Below, piece by piece: positions 9,579 through 18,389 of a stretch of DNA of 64,000 nucleotides. The notes beneath the pieces were generated by a model, which saw only the letters and a program-made list of their open reading frames with translations, made no database searches and was not told the DNA's origin. The translations under genes were made by a program, and so were the position numbers. How positions within the stretch are numbered: position 1 is the first letter of the stretch; each line of letters starts with the position of its first letter. The DNA is from Xanthomonas sontii (GTDB lineage Bacteria; Pseudomonadota; Gammaproteobacteria; Xanthomonadales; Xanthomonadaceae), in the NCBI RefSeq assembly GCF_040529055.1, contig NZ_CP132342.1:2974001-3038000 (forward strand), in the 5' to 3' direction.

Positions 9579-9772
9579 AGCCCTGCATTATTCCAGAAGC
9601 CTGCGGCCGGTGCGCGGCGCGCGCTGACGCCGTTGCCCGGATCGCGGGGATCCGCATGCACACGGCGCCTCAGTGCGCAGCCGCCGCCGGATCGGGCTTT
9701 TGCCGATCCCGCCGATGCGGCGCGCTGCGCAGACTTCCTCCACGCCCACACCGGGCATCAGCGGAGGATCCC

Positions 9773-10312
9773 ATGGCCGACTTCAACGCGTTCTTTCCGA
9801 CCCTGCTCAAGCACGAGGGCGGCTTCGTCAACGATCCGGTGGATCCGGGCGGCGCCACCAACAAGGGCATCACCCTGGCGACGTTTCGCTTGTACGCCAA
9901 GAGCCTGCTGCAACTGGAGCCGACCCTGGACAACCTGCGCGCGCTCACCGACGCGCAGGCCGGGGTGATCTACAAGACCTGCTACTGGAACGCGGTGCAC
10001 GGCGACGAGATCGCGCTGCAGCCGCTGGCCAACATCCTGTTCGACTTCCAGGTCAACGCCGGCAACAACGCCATCAAGCTGCTGCAGCGCGTGCTCAACG
10101 CGCAGACGCCGGCGCTGCAGCTGCCGGAGGACGGCAAGTTCGGCCCGGCCACCCTGGCGGCGCTGAAGGCCGCCGACCAGCGCGATCTCTATGCCCGCTA
10201 CAAGCAGGGCCGGCGCGACTACTACCAGCGCCTGGTCGCGGCCAAGCCGCCGCTGGGCAAGTTCCTCAAGGGCTGGCTGGCGCGCACCGACTCCTTCCCC
10301 GACCTGAGCTGA
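9773..10312 (+). CDS. GH108-type N-acetylmuramidase with PG-binding domain
   Basis: A 179-residue protein. The N-terminal half carries HEGGFVNDPVDPGGATNKGI (residues 14-33), the glycoside hydrolase 108 catalytic motif with Glu15 as the expected acid. The C-terminal half, from about 88, resembles the PG_binding_3 domain (ILFDFQVNAGNNAIKLLQR, then DGKFGPATLAAL). Relatives are phage N4-type endolysins and ZliS-like proteins. There is no signal peptide, so it needs a dedicated route to reach peptidoglycan. GGAGGA precedes the ATG at 9773 and overrules the longer open frame from 9656. It heads a run of eight plus-strand genes. A short GC hairpin followed by a T-rich stretch at 10344-10370 could partly separate it from the next gene. 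Confidence 0.85.
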   Translation: MADFNAFFPTLLKHEGGFVNDPVDPGGATNKGITLATFRLYAKSLLQLEPTLDNLRALTDAQAGVIYKTCYWNAVHGDEIALQPLANILFDFQVNAGNNAIKLLQRVLNAQTPALQLPEDGKFGPATLAALKAADQRDLYARYKQGRRDYYQRLVAAKPPLGKFLKGWLARTDSFPDLS

Positions 10313-10382
10313 GTGCGCGCGCGGCAAGCGCCGCCGATCCGCTGCCGTCGCCGACGGCGGCCTTCTTTCTCCAGGAGCGACC

Positions 10383-10961
10383 ATGGCTGGACCGACCGCA
10401 TTGAACGACCTGATCGAAGCGCTGGCCGGCGCCGTGATCGAGGCGCAGGACCGCATCGAGCAGCACCAGATGGCCAACCTCGGCGATTACTTCGACGAGT
10501 TCCACCGGCCCAAGAGCGTGATCATCCGCCTGCCGTCGCAGCACCCGCAGGCCGCCGAAGGCGACGAGGACTACTACCGCGCGCCGCTGCTGCCGCTGGT
10601 CTCGACCAACGTGCTGCGGATCAAGGACGTGGAGATCAGCTTCGATGCGCAGCTCGGCGACCTCGGCGGCCTGCAGTCGGCCGACGGCTTCTTCGCGCCG
10701 GAGTCGCCCGGCCCGCGCGGTGCCTGGCAGGCCAAGCGCACCGCCACCCGTTCCAGCGTGCGCGTGGATACCAGCGCCAGCGCGCGGAGCCAGCGCCAGA
10801 GTGCCGTCCACGTCGTGTTGCGCGTGGAGGGGACCGAACCGACTGACGGAGCGGCCAGATTGCTGAACCATCTGGCGCAGACGCAGGGCGTGTTCAAGAC
10901 GGTCATGGCCGACAAGCCGGACGTCGCGGGCACGGACGATGTAACCAATCCCACCAACTGA
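10383..10961 (+). CDS. DUF2589-like protein, first copy
   Basis: A 192-residue cytoplasmic-looking protein with no signal or membrane segment. The N-terminal amphipathic helix contains VIEAQ (18-22). A strand-rich middle has APLLPLVST and, soon after, RIKDVEISFDAQL. The C-terminal part contains VHVVLRVEG followed by a GAARLLNHL helix. The same order of motifs occurs in the DUF2589 protein next door, so I read it as a diverged paralogue. AGGAG stands before the ATG. The downstream gene begins 13 bases later. Function unknown. The Ser/Arg-rich stretch around residues 115-140 is not shared with the next copy. Confidence 0.75.
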   Translation: MAGPTALNDLIEALAGAVIEAQDRIEQHQMANLGDYFDEFHRPKSVIIRLPSQHPQAAEGDEDYYRAPLLPLVSTNVLRIKDVEISFDAQLGDLGGLQSADGFFAPESPGPRGAWQAKRTATRSSVRVDTSASARSQRQSAVHVVLRVEGTEPTDGAARLLNHLAQTQGVFKTVMADKPDVAGTDDVTNPTN

Positions 10962-10974
10962 AGGAGTCACTGCA

Positions 10975-11607
10975 ATGGCTGACGAACTCGTCAATATGTC
11001 AAGTCAATTCAAGGGTCTGCCGATGGGCGACCTGATCGGCGGGCCGCTCGATGCGGCCTGCGACGCGCAGGTCAAGCTGGCCCGCGCCACCGCCGATTTC
11101 ATCCGCGTCATCGGCTTCCTGCCGCCGGACAACCCCGACCCGAAGAATCCGCAGGCAACCGGCGCCACCCGTACCGCCAGCTTTCGCTTCAAGCGGCCGG
11201 TCGACGACCCGGACAAGGCCGGCGGCATCGCCGAGGAGGAGGTCGAACTGGAAGTGCCGCTGCTGGCCATCGTCAACGTGCCCAGCCTGAGCATCCAGAC
11301 CGTGGACATCACCTTCGACATGGAAGTGAAGTCGTCCTTCTCCTCGAAGGAGAAGACCGATGCCTCGGCGTCGATGTCGGCGGACGTGGAATACGGCTTC
11401 GGCCTATTCAAGGCCAAGGTGCATATCCAGGGCTCGGTCTCCACCAGCAAGGAGAACACGCGCAGCTCGGACAACTCGGCCAAGTACCACGTCTCGGTGC
11501 ATGCCGCGGACAAGGGACCGCCGGAAGGTCTGGCGCGGGTGCTGGACATCCTGCAGACCTCGGTGGCGCCGCGCAAGATCGGCAAGCCCGAGCCGGTTCC
11601 CGCGTAA
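10975..11607 (+). CDS. DUF2589 domain protein, second copy
   Basis: A 210-residue protein that is a full match in layout to DUF2589. It has a helical N-terminus with ACDAQ (28-32), then VPLLAIVNVPSLSIQTVDIT and the FDMEV strand, a Ser/Lys-rich KSSFSSKEKTDASAS segment, and a C-terminal RVLDIL helix after VSVHAADKGPPEG. Members are known only as proteins of unknown function. AAGGAG lies 8 bases before the ATG, and the gene is 13 bases behind its paralogue, so the two are surely co-transcribed. The absence of Cys and the low aromatic content fit a structural or filament-forming role, but that is a guess. Confidence 0.85.
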   Translation: MADELVNMSSQFKGLPMGDLIGGPLDAACDAQVKLARATADFIRVIGFLPPDNPDPKNPQATGATRTASFRFKRPVDDPDKAGGIAEEEVELEVPLLAIVNVPSLSIQTVDITFDMEVKSSFSSKEKTDASASMSADVEYGFGLFKAKVHIQGSVSTSKENTRSSDNSAKYHVSVHAADKGPPEGLARVLDILQTSVAPRKIGKPEPVPA

Positions 11608-11653
11608 GTCCATAGCGGTCCGTTGAACCATCTCGTCGGGGGACTCGTCAACG

Positions 11654-11914
11654 ATGTTCGACCTTACTGAAGTCAAGTTCGTCAAGCGGGTCGTGGTCGG
11701 CAGCGACAACCCGACGCAGATGCAATCGCCCGAGCAGATCGAAGCCGCGCGGGCCTTGCTCAACCGCTGCCTGAGCGATTCGCCGAAGGGCGCGATCATC
11801 GGCACCGAGAAGAATTTCGCCGTGCTGCAGATCGGCGAGCACCAGGTGGTGATGCAGTGGCTGTGCTACCACGTGGGCTTCCCGCGCAAGCCCGGCTGGA
11901 TGAAGGACGACTGA
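11654..11914 (+). CDS. Hypothetical protein, 86 residues
   Basis: A small soluble protein starting MFDLTEVKFVKRVVVG and ending with FPRKPGWMKDD. It has one predicted helix (SPEQIEAARALLNRCLSD) followed by strands containing KNFAVLQIGEHQVVMQ. I recognise no family. A G-rich tract (CGGGGGAC) is found about 10 bases upstream. Its stop overlaps the start of the next gene by one base (TGATG at 11912-11916), so the pair is translationally coupled. Its conserved position between two DUF2589-type genes suggests that it works with them. Confidence 0.7.
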   Translation: MFDLTEVKFVKRVVVGSDNPTQMQSPEQIEAARALLNRCLSDSPKGAIIGTEKNFAVLQIGEHQVVMQWLCYHVGFPRKPGWMKDD

Positions 11915-12372
11915 TGGCCAGCCTGCGCTGCGAGTTCGACCTGCTGCTGCAGGGGCTGTCGGCGGCCCTGCTGGATGCGCAGCGGCGCTGCCGCGCGCGT
12001 CACGCACAGGCCTTGCGCGCCTGCTTCGGCGCAGGCGAGACGCTGCCGGTGGCGACGGACGCGGCCGAGCCGCCGTCGCTGCAGATCCCGTTGTGGGAGC
12101 TGCGCGCCTGGCAATTGCCGCAGATCGGCGAACTGGCCCTGGCCTTCGACGTCGAACTGGACGTGGAGGAGGTGCCGGACGAGGCGCCGCGCCTGCTGCT
12201 GCAGGTGTTGCCGCGCCGGCCGCGGCGGCCCGGGCACCGCCTGCAGATCCTGTTCCGCGGCACCCACACCCCGGTTGGCGAGGTGCTGTTCGACGGTCAG
12301 CGGCTGAAGCTGTGGCAGCTGTCCGATGCGCCCGCCCCGCACGATCCCGCCCAGGAGACCGCACATGCGTAG
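11914..12372 (+). CDS. DUF2589-like protein, third diverged copy
   Basis: A 152-residue protein. The N-terminal helix has LLDAQ (19-23), aligned with VIEAQ and ACDAQ of the two genes upstream. A later segment, IPLWELRAWQLPQIGELALA then FDVELDVEE, matches the PLL...FD strand pair of both. The C-terminus lacks the ARxLxxL helix and ends in an Ala/His/Pro-rich tail. I read it as a third, shortened paralogue. The start is fixed by the one-base overlap with the previous stop. The tail overlaps the next gene by 8 bases (12365-12372). High Arg and Leu content sets it apart from the second copy. Confidence 0.65.
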   Translation: MASLRCEFDLLLQGLSAALLDAQRRCRARHAQALRACFGAGETLPVATDAAEPPSLQIPLWELRAWQLPQIGELALAFDVELDVEEVPDEAPRLLLQVLPRRPRRPGHRLQILFRGTHTPVGEVLFDGQRLKLWQLSDAPAPHDPAQETAHA

Positions 12373-12553
12373 ACACGGCTTCATCCTGTCCCGGCACGAC
12401 ACCGACCTGTGGTGCCGAGAACTGCACATCGACCTGCGCTCGCTGGCCCGCGCGCAGCGGCTGCGCCGGCGTCGACGCCGGGCGCTGTGGCTGCTTGCCG
12501 TACTGTGCCTGGTGGCGGCCGTGGTGGCGCTGCTCTGGTTCGGTCTGTCCTGA
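12365..12553 (+). CDS. Small tail-anchored membrane protein, 62 residues
   Basis: The protein has a soluble N-terminus (MRRHGFILSRHDTDLWCREL), then a run of six arginines, then one hydrophobic segment at about residues 40-61 ending just before the stop. By the positive-inside rule the N-terminus faces the cytoplasm. AGGAGA lies 7 bases before the ATG inside the end of the preceding gene, and the frames overlap by 8 bases. No family was recognised. In this cluster it could anchor the soluble DUF2589-type proteins to the membrane or act as a small pore or holin-like partner of the muramidase. Both ideas are inference. Confidence 0.65.
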   Translation: MRRHGFILSRHDTDLWCRELHIDLRSLARAQRLRRRRRRALWLLAVLCLVAAVVALLWFGLS

Positions 12554-12594
12554 CCGTGCCCATCGTTTCCTTTCGTATCCAACAGGAGAGTCGC

Positions 12595-13377
12595 ATGCGT
12601 ATCCGTTCGCGTGGTGTTGCGCGTTTCCCGCTCTGGCTGGCGCTGTGCCTGGCCATGCCGTTCGCCGCCGGTGCCGCACCGCAGGCGCCGACGCCTGCTG
12701 CGCCGGCCGCAGCGGCCAACGCAGACGCGCTGCCGCCCGGCGAATGGAGCGGCACCCTGGCGCTGGATGCGCAGCGCCTGGCCGCCGTGCGCCTGGTCCA
12801 GCGCGAGGGAAATGCCAGACTGATATTCGCCTCGCCGTTGAACTGCGCCTTGCTGGTCAAGCCGCAGCCGGGTGCCGGTTTCGCACTGGAGTCGATCAAT
12901 GGCGGGGCCTACTGCGACAAGATGATGGGCAAGCCGCTGCGCGTGCAGCGCAGCGGCGACGACCTGCGCTTGAACGTCGACGGCAAGGATCTGCCGGTAG
13001 TGCTGCATAGCGATCCGGGCCAGCCCAGCCCGCTGCAGGGCAAGTGGCGAGGGATGATGCGTCCCGACTCCGGCGATAGGGCGATCGACGTGGAACTGAG
13101 CGTCGCCGCGACGCCGCAGGCACCTGGCAATCCCACCGTGCAACTGCGCTATGGCCCGCCGCGCCAGTGCCGATTGGAGGGGCGTTACGTTGGCGTGCGC
13201 GAGGCAACGGCGCTGTATTCGCTGGGCATCGCCGATGGCGGCTATTGCGATCGCCTGAGCGACGGTCAGCTGACCCTGCGCGCACGACCGGACGGCAAGC
13301 TCGACCTGCAGACCGTGGACCGCGCCGGGACGCGTCGCGAAAGCGGGCTGCTGGAACGCGCGCCCGCCACTCCCTGA
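12595..13377 (+). CDS. Exported protein with two internal repeats
   Basis: A 260-residue protein with a cleavable-looking signal peptide (residues 1-27, ending AAGA) and an Ala/Pro linker to about 46. Two copies of one domain follow, about 49-137 and 149-247. Each opens with GEWSG or GKWRG, contains a lone Cys (84 and 192), and then GGAYCD or GGYCD with a second Cys (107 and 218). One disulphide per repeat is plausible in the periplasm. CAGGAG precedes the ATG at 12595, which is preferred to the longer open frame from 12409. No family was recognised. It is the only clearly exported member of the cluster. Confidence 0.75.
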   Translation: MRIRSRGVARFPLWLALCLAMPFAAGAAPQAPTPAAPAAAANADALPPGEWSGTLALDAQRLAAVRLVQREGNARLIFASPLNCALLVKPQPGAGFALESINGGAYCDKMMGKPLRVQRSGDDLRLNVDGKDLPVVLHSDPGQPSPLQGKWRGMMRPDSGDRAIDVELSVAATPQAPGNPTVQLRYGPPRQCRLEGRYVGVREATALYSLGIADGGYCDRLSDGQLTLRARPDGKLDLQTVDRAGTRRESGLLERAPATP

Positions 13378-13425
13378 TCCGCCGCGCGCAGGTGCCGGCC
13401 ACCGTGTCCGTCCAGGAGTGATGCG

Positions 13426-14469
13426 ATGAACGTCTGGATCAAGACGCTGGCCGGCGCCGCGTGGCGCCGGCTCACCTCGGCCCGCCGTGCCGGACCGCGG
13501 CTGCCGCCGCCTGGCATCCTGCCGCAACTGCGCGCCGAGTGCGAAGCGATGGCGCGCTATGCGCTGGAGCACGGCATGGCGGTGCCGCCGGAGCTGATCG
13601 CCCGCCTGTCGGCGCTACTGGGCGCCGGCACGCCGGTCGCCGATGGCGGCGACATCGAGGTGCACGCGCACGAACTGGCGGTCACCCACCGGCGGCTGGC
13701 GCAACTGATCCGCCCGGCCACGCCGCAGGCGGTGTTCCTGCTCGATGCCGAGCGTCGCCGCCCGCACTGGGCGACCCTGCTCGGCCCGCTGCCGCTGGTG
13801 CGCGCGCTGACCACGACCTCGCTGCTGTTCCTGTTCGCGGTGGTGGCGACGGCCCTGTCCAGCAAGGTCAGTGCGGACAACGTGCGCCTGGGCTTCCTGG
13901 ATTCCTCGGGCAGCGTGCTGCTGTGGAATGCGCTGTTCCTGCTGTTCTGCGCCGGCCTGGGCGCCTCGTTCTCCTCGCTGTTCCAGGTGCACCGCTACGT
14001 CGCCGACGCCAGCTACGACCCCAAGTACGACGCCTCCTACGGCGCGCGCATGATCCTGGGCCTGATCGCCGGGCTGATCCTGGTCGAAGTGTTGCCGCCG
14101 GATCTGTTCGAAAGCGGCAGCATGCGCAGTTTCGGCAAGCCGACCCTGGCGATGCTGGGCGGCTTCTCCGCGACCGCGGTGTACCGCCTGCTGCAGCGTC
14201 TGGTCGATCTGATGGAGACGCTGGTGCGCGGCGACACCTCGGCGCAGGCGCAGGCGTCGTTGGAAGTGCAGCGCGCCAGCAACGACACCGAGCGCATGCG
14301 CTGGCAGGGGGAGTTGGCCGCGCAGTTGATGGCCCTGCAGCAGTCGATCGAGGCCGGCACGCCGCCGGCGGCGATCCAGCAGCGGCTCGCCGAGTTCGCC
14401 CGCGGAATGCTGCAGGTGGAAGCCGCGCGTCTGCCGCCGCCGCCATCGCCATCGCCGGCAGCGGAATGA
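13426..14469 (+). CDS. Multi-pass membrane protein with C-terminal coiled coil
   Basis: A 347-residue protein. The N-terminal 120 residues are soluble and helical, with a GAGTPVADGGDIEVHAHELA segment. Membrane segments lie at about 125-145, 163-185 and 207-224, with a further hydrophobic helix at 238-258 (LAMLGGFSATAVYRLLQRL). A helical, Gln/Ala-rich C-terminus of about 80 residues ends in Pro repeats. The GGFSA..VYR motif recurs in uncharacterised bacterial membrane proteins that look channel-like, but I cannot name the family. AGGAG precedes the ATG at 13426. It is the last gene of the cluster, 48 bases after the exported protein. Confidence 0.75.
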   Translation: MNVWIKTLAGAAWRRLTSARRAGPRLPPPGILPQLRAECEAMARYALEHGMAVPPELIARLSALLGAGTPVADGGDIEVHAHELAVTHRRLAQLIRPATPQAVFLLDAERRRPHWATLLGPLPLVRALTTTSLLFLFAVVATALSSKVSADNVRLGFLDSSGSVLLWNALFLLFCAGLGASFSSLFQVHRYVADASYDPKYDASYGARMILGLIAGLILVEVLPPDLFESGSMRSFGKPTLAMLGGFSATAVYRLLQRLVDLMETLVRGDTSAQAQASLEVQRASNDTERMRWQGELAAQLMALQQSIEAGTPPAAIQQRLAEFARGMLQVEAARLPPPPSPSPAAE

Positions 14470-14803
14470 ACCCGCCGGCGCGACACCGGCGTATCGCCGA
14501 TGTTTCCATCATCGTTCGTCGGCGCAGGATTTCGTTCTGCGTCGCAGCGCGTGCGCGGTAGCACGGGATTCTGTCTACGAACCGAGACGAATGCGGCAAT
14601 CCGCACAAGTTCAGCCGTCGTCGCCATCCATATCAGCCTGAAGCCGATGGCCGCCATGACGCAGCGTGACAAGCTGAGAACGTAATCCAAGCGCAGGTTC
14701 AGCGCTGTCGCATCGAGTGAAAAAGGGGCGCGTCGCGCTGCAGGGGGACGCGGGTTGCCGCGCGGTCGCGCGTTGGGAGTTCCATTGCCAACACAGGTAG
14801 AGA
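14470..14803. other. Intergenic stretch, no gene seen
   Basis: These 334 bases between the membrane protein and the response regulator hold no convincing coding frame. A weak hairpin (CGCCGG at 14473 pairing with CCGGCG near 14486) follows the stop without a T-tract. The base composition is lower in GC than the flanking genes. The promoter of the response regulator should lie here, but I could not pick a convincing -35/-10 pair. Confidence 0.5.
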
Positions 14804-15514
14804 ATGAACACACGTATCGTGATTGCCGCCGAACGCAGCATCGTGCTGGAGGGCATGGTGGCCCTGCTCAACAACACGCCGGACATCGACGTGGTCGGCC
14901 ACGCGGTCGACGGACTGGAGTGCGTGCAACTGGTGACCCGACGGCAGCCGGATATCGTGCTGATGGACGTGATGCTGCCGGGCCTCAACGGCATCGAGGC
15001 CACCCGCCGGCTGCTGCAGCGCAGCCCGCGCAGCAAGGCGATCTGCATCGCCGCCTCAGATGCCGCGGCCAACGTGCGCGCGGCCATCGACGCCGGCGCC
15101 AAGGGCTACCTGGCGCGCAACAGCACCTTCCACGAATTGCTGCGCGCGATCCAGCAGGTCGGTAACGACCAGCTGTACATCAGCCCGCAACTGTCGCAGT
15201 CGCTGGTCAGCGAGTACCGCTGTCCGCCCGGCGATGCCGTCTCCGCCTACACGCTGCTGACCTCGCGCGAACGCGAGATCGTGCAGTTGCTGTCCGAGGG
15301 GCTGTCGACCAAGGAGATCGCCGCGCGCCTGCACATCAGCGTCAAGACCATCGGCACCCACCGCGAGCACATCATGCTCAAGCTGGGCATGCAGAGCATC
15401 GCGCAATTGACGCGCTACGCGATCCGCGAAGGTCTGTCGCCGCTGGAGGGAGGCAGGGCCAGTGCGCGCCATGTCGGGCACGACCGGCAGGGACCGGCCA
15501 GCCGGTGTGGGTGA
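14804..15514 (+). CDS. NarL/FixJ-type response regulator, atypical receiver
   Basis: A 236-residue two-domain regulator. The receiver keeps the phosphoacceptor Asp55 in DIVLMDVMLPGLNG. The usual Asp-Asp pair at the end of strand 1 is replaced by Ala-Glu (Glu10), and the conserved lysine of the GYLLKD motif reads GYLARN, with Arg at 105. The DNA-binding LuxR-type helix-turn-helix spans about 149-207 (LTSREREIVQLLSEGLSTKE, then IAARLHISVKTIGTHREHIM). A 28-residue tail with low complexity follows. No histidine kinase is adjacent, so it is an orphan. Whether it is phosphorylated normally is open. Confidence 0.9.
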   Translation: MNTRIVIAAERSIVLEGMVALLNNTPDIDVVGHAVDGLECVQLVTRRQPDIVLMDVMLPGLNGIEATRRLLQRSPRSKAICIAASDAAANVRAAIDAGAKGYLARNSTFHELLRAIQQVGNDQLYISPQLSQSLVSEYRCPPGDAVSAYTLLTSREREIVQLLSEGLSTKEIAARLHISVKTIGTHREHIMLKLGMQSIAQLTRYAIREGLSPLEGGRASARHVGHDRQGPASRCG

Positions 15515-15590
15515 GGCGGCGCACGCCGCCGCGCGTCCCGTGGCGGTGAGGCACAACTGCATGGTCGGCCGCGCTGCGTGGCGGCGTGGT

Positions 15591-16211
15591 TCAGTCCGGA
15601 CGTCGCGCGTGCATCAGCGCCGCGACGGCCTGCGCGCCGGTGTCGGCCTGACCCTGCAGCGCCTCGCGTACCGCGGCCTGGTTCGCCGGCGGATGGTTCT
15701 GGCTGAGCTTGAACTTCAATTCGACCCGCTCGACCTCCAGGCGGAAGCCGACGATGCCGCGCAACTGGCGCCGGTGCGCGTCGTTGTCCGGCTCGTAGCG
15801 CCAGTCGCTGCCCAATGCGCGTTCGTGGCGTTCGCTCAGCCGCGCCACCACGGTGGCCAGCAGCGCTTCGTCGTCGCTGGGGTGCAGCTGCCCGTGCAAG
15901 TGCGCGGTGGCGTAGTTCCAGGTCGGCACCCGCGCCATCGCTTCCTTGTCCGGATACCAGCCCGGGGAGACGTAGGCATGCGGGCCGTGCACGATCAGCA
16001 AGGCCGGCCCGGCGTGCCGCGCCTGCGGGTTGGCCCGCGACCAATGGCCTTCGACCAGGATGCGTTCGCCGTCGCGCCGGTACAGCACCGGCAGCGGCGT
16101 GGCGCAGGGCAGGCCGTCGGCGACGGTGACCAGGGTGGCGAACGGCTGGTCCGCGATCAGCGCATCGAGCGCGCCCAGGTCGTGTTCGGCGAAGGCGGGT
16201 GCAACGTGCAT
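15591..16211 (-). CDS. FMN-binding PaiB-type regulator
   Basis: A 206-residue protein of the PaiB family, a split-barrel flavin-binding fold annotated as negative transcriptional regulators or protease synthase regulators. Seen are MHVAPAFAEHDLGALDALIA, VEGHWSRANPQAR and AYVSPGWYPDK, followed by VPTWNYATAHLHGQL, which are the family's hallmark segments. The gene starts 7 bases after the stop of the 104-residue gene on the same strand, so it is probably the last gene of the asnS transcription unit. Its in vivo role is unknown even where PaiB is studied. Confidence 0.85.
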   Translation of the reverse strand: MHVAPAFAEHDLGALDALIADQPFATLVTVADGLPCATPLPVLYRRDGERILVEGHWSRANPQARHAGPALLIVHGPHAYVSPGWYPDKEAMARVPTWNYATAHLHGQLHPSDDEALLATVVARLSERHERALGSDWRYEPDNDAHRRQLRGIVGFRLEVERVELKFKLSQNHPPANQAAVREALQGQADTGAQAVAALMHARRPD

Positions 16212-16218
16212 CCCCGGA

Positions 16219-16533
16219 TCAGGCGCGCGCGCCCAGGGTCTGGGTCATGCGCCCGCGCAGGCCGGCGTCGTCGTCGGCCTGCGGCGGCGACACCTCGCCC
16301 AGCGAGAAGCCGCGCGCACGCGCATCGTCCTCGTCCAGGCCATCGAAGGCGACGAATTCGGCATCGAACAGGGCCGCGCGGGCGGTGTCCTCGCTGTCGT
16401 AGCTGAGGGTGTTGCCGTCGCTGTCCAGCACCTCGGCGGTGCCGGCGTCGCGCACGCGCAGGCGTGCCCACACCAGCAGGCGGCCGAGGCTGGCCAGGTA
16501 CCACTGATCGTGGGCGGGAGAATCTGAGTTCAT
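16219..16533 (-). CDS. Hypothetical protein, 104 residues
   Basis: A small acidic protein, MNSDSPAHDQWYLASLGRLL, with an EVLDSDGNTLSYDSEDTARA middle and the tail MTQTLGARA. There is no signal, membrane segment or recognised domain. Its ATG overlaps the stop of the 101-residue membrane gene by 4 bases, and paiB starts 7 bases on, so it is translated within the asnS unit. The open frame continues upstream to 16815 but in the wrong frame for the membrane gene. The coupled ATG is the supported start. Confidence 0.7.
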   Translation of the reverse strand: MNSDSPAHDQWYLASLGRLLVWARLRVRDAGTAEVLDSDGNTLSYDSEDTARAALFDAEFVAFDGLDEDDARARGFSLGEVSPPQADDDAGLRGRMTQTLGARA

Positions 16534-16835
16534 GGAATCACCAGGGAAAGCAACCAGAGCAGGGCGGCCATGCCCAGGCCGAAGAAGATGGTCATCAGCG
16601 ACAGCCAGGCCGGCGTCGCCAGCCCGGACAATCCGCGGTCGCCGAGCGGACGGTAGCGCCGCGCCAGCAGCCAGCCGAGCGCGACCGGCTTGAGGAAGGC
16701 GCCCGGCCCGAACGCCGCCACCAGCGGCGGATGGCGGTCGCGGATGTGCACCAGGGTCAGCGGCCAGAAGATCAGGAACGCGCTGGCCCCGGCGATCGCC
16801 ACGCCGACGAAGCACAGCGCGAAGAACAGGATCAT
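16530..16835 (-). CDS. Small integral membrane protein, 101 residues
   Basis: The protein has two hydrophobic helices, at about residues 2-28 and 76-99. The loop between them contains HIRDRHPPLVAAFGPGAFLK and ARRYRPLGD. I recognise no named family. It begins 22 bases after the asnS stop and overlaps the next gene by 4 bases, so it is co-expressed with asparaginyl-tRNA synthetase. Nothing in the sequence links it to translation. Confidence 0.7.
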   Translation of the reverse strand: MILFFALCFVGVAIAGASAFLIFWPLTLVHIRDRHPPLVAAFGPGAFLKPVALGWLLARRYRPLGDRGLSGLATPAWLSLMTIFFGLGMAALLWLLSLVIP

Positions 16836-16857
16836 GGCGCGCGCTCCCCGTGCCGGC

Positions 16858-18252
<1,395 letters not shown>

Positions 18253-18353
18253 GACTTGAATCCTCGCCGCAGAGACTCGATATGGAAGGGGCAAGTGTAC
18301 TGGCTGGAGCGCAGCGCTTGCGAGGCGTGGCGGCGATCGGCCGCCAACCTTCC

Positions 18354-18359
18354 TATAAT
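18354..18359 (+). promoter_or_regulatory. Candidate -10 box of the IscA-like gene
   Basis: A perfect TATAAT stands 30 bases before the ATG at 18390 and close to the divergent asnS start. No good -35 was found at 16-18 bases (CGGCGA occupies that position). Transcription from it would leave a leader of about 24 bases containing CGGAG. Confidence 0.5.
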
Positions 18360-18389
18360 GTCCGCTCGCAGTCGCCGGAGTCGTTCGTC

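Noticed and set aside
9656..9772. Longer N-terminus for the GH108 muramidase as a possible signal peptide
   Set aside because: The 39 extra residues are Cys/Arg/Ala-rich with no hydrophobic core, and GGAGGA marks the ATG at 9773.
9773..10312. Prophage remnant, because of the endolysin-type muramidase
   Set aside because: No integrase, capsid, tail, holin or att-like repeats were found around it, and the adjoining genes are not phage-like.
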